DNA of 61,445 nucleotides from a virus. Below, piece by piece: positions 57,601 through 61,445 of this stretch (position 1 is its first letter; each line of letters starts with the position of its first letter). The notes beneath the pieces are model-generated. The model saw only the letters and a list, made by a program, of their open reading frames with translations, ran no database searches and was not told the DNA's origin. Where the stretch lies: positions 1 to 61,445 of the IMG/VR virus record IMGVR_UViG_3300046477_000714. One strand, 5' to 3'. The position numbers and the translations under genes are program-made.

Positions 57601-59769
57601 ATCGTGCGCGGCATGAACAAGGCCAAGCTCGACGCGATGGTGGCCGATGGGCTGATCAAGCCTGAGCTTCGCGATGCGCTCAACCGCAAGTACAAGAACT
57701 ACGTGCCGCTGAAGAGCCTCGAAGATGAGGATGCGCACCTGGGCATCGGGCAAGGCTACTCGATGCGGCCCAACGACATCAAGGAAGCGCTGGGCCGGCG
57801 CAGCCGCTCGAGCAGCCCGATCGCCGCCAGCATGATGGATGCCGCGCGCGGGATCGTGCGCGGCGAGAAAGCGCGCGTCGACCAGTCGATCTGGGAGTAC
57901 TCGCAGAACAAGGACGCGCACGACTTCATCAAACCGTACGACGAGAACAAGCCACCGCCCGAGGTGATGAAGAACGTCAAGGGCTCGGATGGTCAGGTCA
58001 AGTCGGTGGTCGACCCAAACAAGGTGCGCGACTACACGCTGGATCTCGTCGTCGATGGCGAGCCCAAGAAGGTCTTCATCCCAGACCAGTTGCTGCGTGA
58101 TCAGCTGAAGAAGATCGCGCAGACCAACGACGTCGGTCCCCGGTTGGCGAAGATCGGCAAGGTCACCGGCACGGTGGGCCGGATGCTGACCGAGTTCAAC
58201 CCAGCGTTCACCGTCCCCAATGCGGTGAAGGATGCGATCACCGCTGGTATCCGCGCGAAGGCGGATGGAATCACCCCGCTCAAACTCCTAGGTGGCATCC
58301 CCAAAGCCTGGGGTGAGATCACGAACTACAAGCTGGGTCGCGACACTCCGGGTGCGAAAGCCTACGAGGAGTTCCTGTCTGCCGGTGGCAAGACGGGCGC
58401 CTACGGTGTCACCGATCTGAGCGAGACGCTGAAGAAACTCGAGCACATGGGTGCCGACATCAGTGATACGAAGCATGCGTCGGGCACGATCGCGCGCAAG
58501 ACGAAGCAAGCGTTCGGTGCCGCGGCACACCTGATGTCGAACATGAACGAGGTGATGGAGTACGCCACTCGCTTCTCAGCGTTCAAGGAAGCCCGAGCCG
58601 TCGGCAAGTCCGTGAAGGAATCTGCGCGCATCGCGAAAGAGATCACGGTGAACTTCAACCGCTCGGGTGAGGAGAGCCGCAAGCTCAACGCTGTGTTGGT
58701 GTTCGCCAATGCCGCGCTGCAGGGTGCGCGCAACACCGTCGTCTACGCGAAGCACCCAGCTGTGGTGAAGGGCATGCTCGGTCTGACGGCGCTCGGTGCG
58801 GCCGCACAGGCATGGAACGAGAACATGGGCGGCATGGACGAGGACACTGGCGAGTTGAACGCCAACACCCAGAGTGATGTCGTCGCCGACAAGAACCTGT
58901 CGTTGATGATGCCGAACTCGCGCAGCGGGCTCAAGATCCCGATGCCGCCCGAGTACGCATTCCCGTTCACGCTCGGACGTCGGCTGTACCGGTTGTTCTC
59001 TCAGGGCAACGTAGGCCGCGAGGCTACCGGCATCGTTGGCGCTGCGCTCGATGCTGCACTCCCTGTGCGCCTGCCTGAGATCGGACCGCAAGGTGCGACG
59101 CTCTCGTCGCTCAAGGCCGTGGTGCCCACACCGGTGGCCCCGCTCGCAGATCTGTTGACCAACACGAACTACTTCGGTCAACCGATCGTGCCGGATCGGC
59201 ATGACACGACGAGCCCTGCGCCATACTTCCGCTCGAGCCGGCGCACGACGTCGGAGTTCGCCAAGGACTTCTCCGAAGCGTTGAACACGGCGACCGGCGG
59301 CGACAAGATCAAGCCGGGTGGTTCCGAAAAGTATCTCGGTCCCATCGTGTCTCCCGAGGGCATGGAGTACCTCGTGGGCTACTACACCGGTGGCGTCGGC
59401 CAGATCGCGATGCAGTCGAAGAACCTCGTGAACGCTGCCACCAAGGGTGAGGATCTCGACATCAACAAGGTACCGATCGCCAACCGCTTCGCGTTCCAAG
59501 AAGCGAAGAGCTACACGAGCCGTCGGTACCAAGAACTCAAGCCTGAGTTCGACTATGCAATCGATTACGAGAAGAACGACCAATCGGCTAAGGTGGACCC
59601 GAAGGTCATGCGTGCGCTCGACGCCTACAAGGATTCCGAGCATGAGCTTCGGGGTCTGTTCAAGCAGCTGAAGGGCGCCGAAGGCAACGAGCGCACGCAG
59701 GTAGAATCCGACATCAAACGCGCGCAATCCCGAGTCATTCGCGCCTACAACGGGCAACCGTCGCAGTGA
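54646..59769 (+). CDS. Giant polyvalent ejection protein with zincin and LPD38-like domains
   Basis: 1,707 residues. In order: hydrophobic helical N-terminal region (to about 230), coiled coils, a repeat stretch with six copies of (I/V)P(V/K)G(E/Q)xxE (about 390-490), a low-complexity linker that overlaps another gene (495-572), a zinc-peptidase-like domain with HEIFHH (673-678) and Glu754 in NPSEFWAVNAAR, a domain with KNYVPLKSLEDEDAHLG, and an LPD38-type module (about 1270-1400, AFGAAAHLMSNMNEVMEYATRFSAFKEARAVGKS). Such polyvalent proteins are carried in virions and injected with the DNA to act early in the host. Target of the putative protease unknown. Confidence 0.75.
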   Translation: MASPQVAAPSADLPPGFTADPAELPAGFKVDEPAAKPAGFIETALRTVAQSAAPIIRTVGLAESTLQGAIRGKEAQDQVIARTEEQVKRLKEEYDWKPGETPNTAGEFVGGVASMPQQLLGQGVAPGVNRAAEVIERGGTGAEAATAGAATGAVAQLLQMLPMGAGKTIQKAVGGGAVRQTVTGAVGGAATNVVAGAAGRAVENAALPEAPSGDMGPPEEDKYADLRQAPLDAKAALTEAGVGAAFGALGVHQTRKAAAAHAKANPPPPPFPTDKMEDLGDGTFRTPNGSTITQEDWTTRSQKIRDGWMEPAPKEAETPKLQEEIDRLREEHPAGPVADVLVQVAKQRDETRQKKAQADELRAAADKTTDIEIKKALNAKADKLDPREQVPVGQTKEGQPEIKTEETKKIPVGETTEGQPEIKTEKTEPIPKGEVTEEKIPVGETNEVPGEGGQIPVGEAKEITGSGVEPTPEPKAGSIPKGEAKELYIPPEKRNAADQVTKQEGSGAEHQNGSGSGKATEASGGNRPEHPAEGGGRVGEERTSGPKKPGANEKTSLDVAGAGEAKGEGRVLTFPKIEESMLGAREPTVEGLPKGEDRGVTHARRTLNEGMREGTVHKDGGALALWALDRNPNLARGLRIEPKAKGDHALGLYDHAKRVIELFKGQNTRTAVHEIFHHAERMMPDFVQRSIRREWIKHVNDRIFETKDPKEKQALRDIIAASRGDNEAHGRLMDRFKDGTLDKDKWYHLTNPSEFWAVNAARLLHERHTSRGSWRSQAKQWMKEMVEHVKSAVGVRSDSAVLKGIDTVLNPKVVRSERSGAKMLADGGGSTPRKVPRDFQDVAGKPAKRELGDETRGERFVRSWTDRFNRVLKLQKTEAPKSEKADIYLHDVLFQGRAQHRGELLEKEHIKPLGKALEEAKKQDLTVTDADDYLTALHAPERNREIAKINPKLPDGGSGMTNKQAADILKGYTPEQKAALDKVAGIVRGMNKAKLDAMVADGLIKPELRDALNRKYKNYVPLKSLEDEDAHLGIGQGYSMRPNDIKEALGRRSRSSSPIAASMMDAARGIVRGEKARVDQSIWEYSQNKDAHDFIKPYDENKPPPEVMKNVKGSDGQVKSVVDPNKVRDYTLDLVVDGEPKKVFIPDQLLRDQLKKIAQTNDVGPRLAKIGKVTGTVGRMLTEFNPAFTVPNAVKDAITAGIRAKADGITPLKLLGGIPKAWGEITNYKLGRDTPGAKAYEEFLSAGGKTGAYGVTDLSETLKKLEHMGADISDTKHASGTIARKTKQAFGAAAHLMSNMNEVMEYATRFSAFKEARAVGKSVKESARIAKEITVNFNRSGEESRKLNAVLVFANAALQGARNTVVYAKHPAVVKGMLGLTALGAAAQAWNENMGGMDEDTGELNANTQSDVVADKNLSLMMPNSRSGLKIPMPPEYAFPFTLGRRLYRLFSQGNVGREATGIVGAALDAALPVRLPEIGPQGATLSSLKAVVPTPVAPLADLLTNTNYFGQPIVPDRHDTTSPAPYFRSSRRTTSEFAKDFSEALNTATGGDKIKPGGSEKYLGPIVSPEGMEYLVGYYTGGVGQIAMQSKNLVNAATKGEDLDINKVPIANRFAFQEAKSYTSRRYQELKPEFDYAIDYEKNDQSAKVDPKVMRALDAYKDSEHELRGLFKQLKGAEGNERTQVESDIKRAQSRVIRAYNGQPSQ
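55816..56110 (+). repeat. Coding tandem repeats, IP(V/K)GExxE type
   Basis: Six degenerate copies of a motif (PVGQTKEGQPEIKTEET, PVGETTEGQPEIKTEKT, PKGEVTEEK, PVGETNEVPGE, PVGEAKEITG, PKGEAKEL) within the polyvalent protein; underlying DNA (GAGATCAAGACCGAA) is repeated almost exactly in the first two. Confidence 0.75.
56129..56362 (+). CDS. Small DUF6496-type protein nested in the ejection gene
   Basis: 77 residues from ATG 56129 in the +1 frame of the 1,707-residue gene, with a good Shine-Dalgarno (CGGAGAAA, 8 bases). MPLIKSPSKKAVGQNIKTEV and AAGKPPKQAVAIALNTQRRA are those of a widespread small basic phage/bacterial protein family (DUF6496), normally encoded alone. The host frame over the same bases is a Gly/Ser/Glu low-complexity linker. 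The family match shows the nested frame is a true gene. Its C-terminal half (NPVPMKKPVLTSPVPVKRKAKGGY) is basic and disordered. Confidence 0.8.
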   Translation: MPLIKSPSKKAVGQNIKTEVAAGKPPKQAVAIALNTQRRAGGGSERNAPAGPRNPVPMKKPVLTSPVPVKRKAKGGY

Positions 59770-59776
59770 GAGGTCC

Positions 59777-60094
59777 ATGGCAACGGCGAAGAGGAGTCCT
59801 CGGGTGGTGCGTGAAAAGTCTGGCTTTGAACGCCATGCACAGACAGTGCTCGGCGTTGTAGTCGCAGCCGGGATCATTTGGCTTGGCAACTCAAACGTCG
59901 ACCTGGGCAAAGAGTTGGCCAAGGCGACGGTCTCCATTTCGCAGCTACGCGAGGACATGCGTTCGATGCAAGACCAGATCGTGCGTGCGAACGCCGATCG
60001 CGTCACGACGAACGATTTCAACCGCGAGGTGCAGCGTCTCAACGAACGCATGGCGCGCATCGAGGCGCGCAGCGAATCGAAAGGGCGCCCGTGA
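59777..60094 (+). CDS. Membrane-anchored coiled-coil protein (holin-like)
   Basis: 105 residues. A transmembrane helix (TVLGVVVAAGIIWLGN, about 21-36) then a coiled coil (ELAKATVSISQLREDMRSMQDQIVRANADRV... VQRLNERMARIEAR). This layout is that of accessory holin-like proteins next to phage holins. Shine-Dalgarno GAGAGG. Confidence 0.65.
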   Translation: MATAKRSPRVVREKSGFERHAQTVLGVVVAAGIIWLGNSNVDLGKELAKATVSISQLREDMRSMQDQIVRANADRVTTNDFNREVQRLNERMARIEARSESKGRP

Positions 60095-60375
60095 AAGAAG
60101 ACCTTAAGCGGGTCCTCGAGGCTCTGTCACCCACCGATTGGAAACGTGGGATTGCGATGATCATCTTGTGGGCATACGCCTACCAGTTGCTTCTCTGGCC
60201 GCTTTGGTTCAACATCATCACGTTCATCAACGCGGTTCACGGAACCTCTCTGCCTGCTCCGATCATCGTGCCGTGGGAACAGCTGATGGCTGGCACCACA
60301 ACGCTTGCGGCCATCGGCGGCATCCAGGCATGGCGTGACGGGAACGCAACTCCTGACGGAACGCCACCTCAATGA
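60091..60375 (+). CDS. Holin
   Basis: 94 residues from GTG 60091 (overlap GTGA). Two or three membrane segments (WKRGIAMIILWAYAYQLLLWPLWF and WEQLMAGTTTLAAIGGIQAW) and a short polar tail, resembling the GTA-type/3TM phage holins. It would form the pores that let the endolysin reach the wall. The longer upstream frame (from 59878) overlaps the previous gene and is not needed. Confidence 0.7.
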   Translation: MKEDLKRVLEALSPTDWKRGIAMIILWAYAYQLLLWPLWFNIITFINAVHGTSLPAPIIVPWEQLMAGTTTLAAIGGIQAWRDGNATPDGTPPQ

Positions 60376-61100
60376 AACGCCTACTCGCTCTAGCACTTCT
60401 CCTCATCGCGCCGTTGGCGCACGCATTCGACTGCCTACCCAAGACGGTCATCACCCCGAACGCCAGTGGCACGGTGCTGCGCTACGCGCAGGCCGACACA
60501 GGCATCTGGGTCAACTGGTGGTGCCCAGTCCCACCGACGGGCACGCAGGACCCTACGAAGACGTGGTGGCGGCAGCAAGCCTGGGCTGCGCTGACGAAGT
60601 ACCAAGCTGCAAACCCGAACCCGATCAGTGCATTGACAACGATCGCGTCCGCCGCGGATCCTGTCGGCGCATTGACTGCAGCCGACAAAGCCAGTGCTGT
60701 GGTGCCGGCTGCTGGATCTGTGGACGAGTACAACTACAAGACGCTGCTGTGGTCGGCCTGTCAGGCCCTAATCACTGCGCCGGTGGACCTTCCGGGTCCG
60801 GTGGATCCGATTTCTCCGACGTATTGTGGCACGCAACCTGTTCAGCCACCACCGGGCACCACCGACACTGTGTACATCGTGTCGGCCAACGGTTCTTCGA
60901 CCACGCGGCAAGCATTCCCTGCAACGCAGAACGCAGATGGCAGTTGGACGCGCTCGATCACGAGCACGGGCAACGCAACAGTTGGCTCGACCTGTGACTG
61001 CCAAGCCATTCAGATCTTGCAGTTTGGCGCGAGGTTCTGTAAGGTCGCTGTTCCTGGCGCCACGACTCCGATGGTTGCCGGGTGTGCAGCCAAGAAGTGA
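60372..61100 (+). CDS. Secreted protein of the lysis region
   Basis: 242 residues with a signal peptide (MKRLLALALLLIAPLAHAF, cleavage AHA-F). Mature part has repeated Trp and Thr/Gly segments (IWVNWWCPVPPTGTQDPTKTWWRQQAWAAL) and several cysteines. ATGA overlap with the holin gene. Not recognised; may act in the periplasm at lysis. Confidence 0.6.
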   Translation: MKRLLALALLLIAPLAHAFDCLPKTVITPNASGTVLRYAQADTGIWVNWWCPVPPTGTQDPTKTWWRQQAWAALTKYQAANPNPISALTTIASAADPVGALTAADKASAVVPAAGSVDEYNYKTLLWSACQALITAPVDLPGPVDPISPTYCGTQPVQPPPGTTDTVYIVSANGSSTTRQAFPATQNADGSWTRSITSTGNATVGSTCDCQAIQILQFGARFCKVAVPGATTPMVAGCAAKK

Positions 61101-61103
61101 GAG

Positions 61104-61445
61104 ATGACGATCACGGTCAACATCAGTGTCACCGGTCCGGTCTACGTCCAGCAACTCTCGGACGCTGATCGAGACTTCATTCGGGTGAGCCTTCAGGCTA
61201 TCATGGATGGCCAAACCAACCTTCTGAAAGGGCAAGTGAAAATGAGTGCTGAACTGGACAAACTGGAAGCGGACGTCGCCGCCGAAGCGACCGTCGTCGA
61301 CAGCGCGATCGCGCTACTGCAGGGCCTGAAGGCTGCGCTCGACGCCGCCGGCACGGACCCGGCGAAGCTCGCTGCGCTGTCGGCTTCGATCGAAGAGAAG
61401 ACCGCAGCGCTGGCCAGCGCTGTAACGACCAACACGCCAGCCGCC
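61104..61445 (+). CDS. Small helical protein crossing the contig junction (5' part)
   Basis: 114 codons to the contig end; the stop is at 128-130. Two starts are possible: ATG 61104 (MTITVNISVTGPVYVQQL) and ATG 61242 (MSAELDKLEADVAAE), the latter with AAAGGG upstream. The second half alone (about 68 residues) resembles a common small phage protein with a helical heptad pattern; the first half may be a fused domain or a separate leader. Located just before the terminator and the endolysin. Confidence 0.7.
   Translation, partial: MTITVNISVTGPVYVQQLSDADRDFIRVSLQAIMDGQTNLLKGQVKMSAELDKLEADVAAEATVVDSAIALLQGLKAALDAAGTDPAKLAALSASIEEKTAALASAVTTNTPAA
61319..61445. repeat. Terminal direct repeat, copy 2 (assembly overlap)
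   Basis: Identical to 1-127. Removing one copy joins the reading frame of the gene starting at 61104 to its stop codon at 128-130 without a shift, which supports circular closure. Confidence 0.9.

Noticed and set aside
59878-60090. N-terminal extension of the holin frame
   Set aside because: It fully overlaps the previous gene in another frame and is not hydrophobic; GTG 60091 overlaps the stop in the usual coupled way.
1-61445. CRISPR array
   Set aside because: No series of regularly spaced direct repeats with unique spacers; the repeated modules at 31-33 kb lie at gene joints with variable gene-length spacing.
1-61445. Prophage (integrase, attachment site)
   Set aside because: No tyrosine or serine recombinase-like gene is seen in the complete circle; the Cro-like switch alone does not prove lysogeny.

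Overview
This window is a complete tailed-phage genome assembled as a circle. The first 127 bases are repeated exactly as the last 127 (1-127 = 61319-61445), so the unique length is 61,318 bp, and one gene (61104-61445 joined to 128-130) runs across the junction. The DNA is GC-rich. The lysis genes include a two-gene spanin (Rz plus a nested Rz1 lipoprotein), which points to a Gram-negative host, probably a high-GC Pseudomonadota; the host cannot be named from the sequence. The virion genes (terminase, long podovirus-type portal, scaffold, P22-like coat, stacked connector proteins, one large nozzle protein, several ejection proteins, no tape measure, no sheath) indicate a short-tailed (podovirus-like) member of Caudoviricetes. 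I see no integrase, RNA polymerase, tRNA or CRISPR.

Layout. (1) 59.8-61.4 kb joined to 0-1.7 kb, plus strand: holin-like genes, a secreted protein, GH19 endolysin, spanins. (2) 1.7-6.5 kb, minus strand: seven tightly coupled glycosyltransferase-like, methyltransferase and MptE-like genes, apparently a glycan-building cluster. (3) 6.5-18.2 kb, minus strand: replication and nucleotide genes: SNF2-type helicase, VRR-NUC nuclease, family-A DNA polymerase, DUF2815 ssDNA-binding protein, DUF2800 nuclease, MazG-like and dATP/dGTP diphosphohydrolase-like proteins, two HNH homing endonucleases, and a small protein that looks like the Acb2 anti-CBASS cyclic-nucleotide sponge. (4) 18.16-18.24 kb: a compact divergent switch in which a 34-bp inverted repeat carries the -35 and -10 boxes of two opposing promoters; one drives a Cro-like gene, the other drives two small membrane proteins and the primase-helicase (18.2-21.9 kb, plus). 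(5) 21.9-34.3 kb, minus strand: an accessory region of many small, overlapping genes with a phosphoesterase, a SprT-like protein, a lipoprotein in its own regulated unit, a TylF-like methyltransferase and a DUF932 protein. It contains a 131-bp nested palindrome (29194-29324) with an AT-rich core, and two kinds of repeated gene-junction module. (6) 34.6-59.8 kb, plus strand: packaging, head, tail and ejection genes.

The most interesting signals are: the overlapping divergent promoter/operator switch; the nested palindrome, a candidate origin or mobile-element remnant; the junction modules in 31.0-33.4 kb, where one short repeat encodes the end of one gene, the ribosome binding site and the start of the next; two probable overprinted genes (a membrane protein inside the primase gene, and a recognisable small phage protein family inside the 1,707-residue ejection protein); and the Acb2-like gene.
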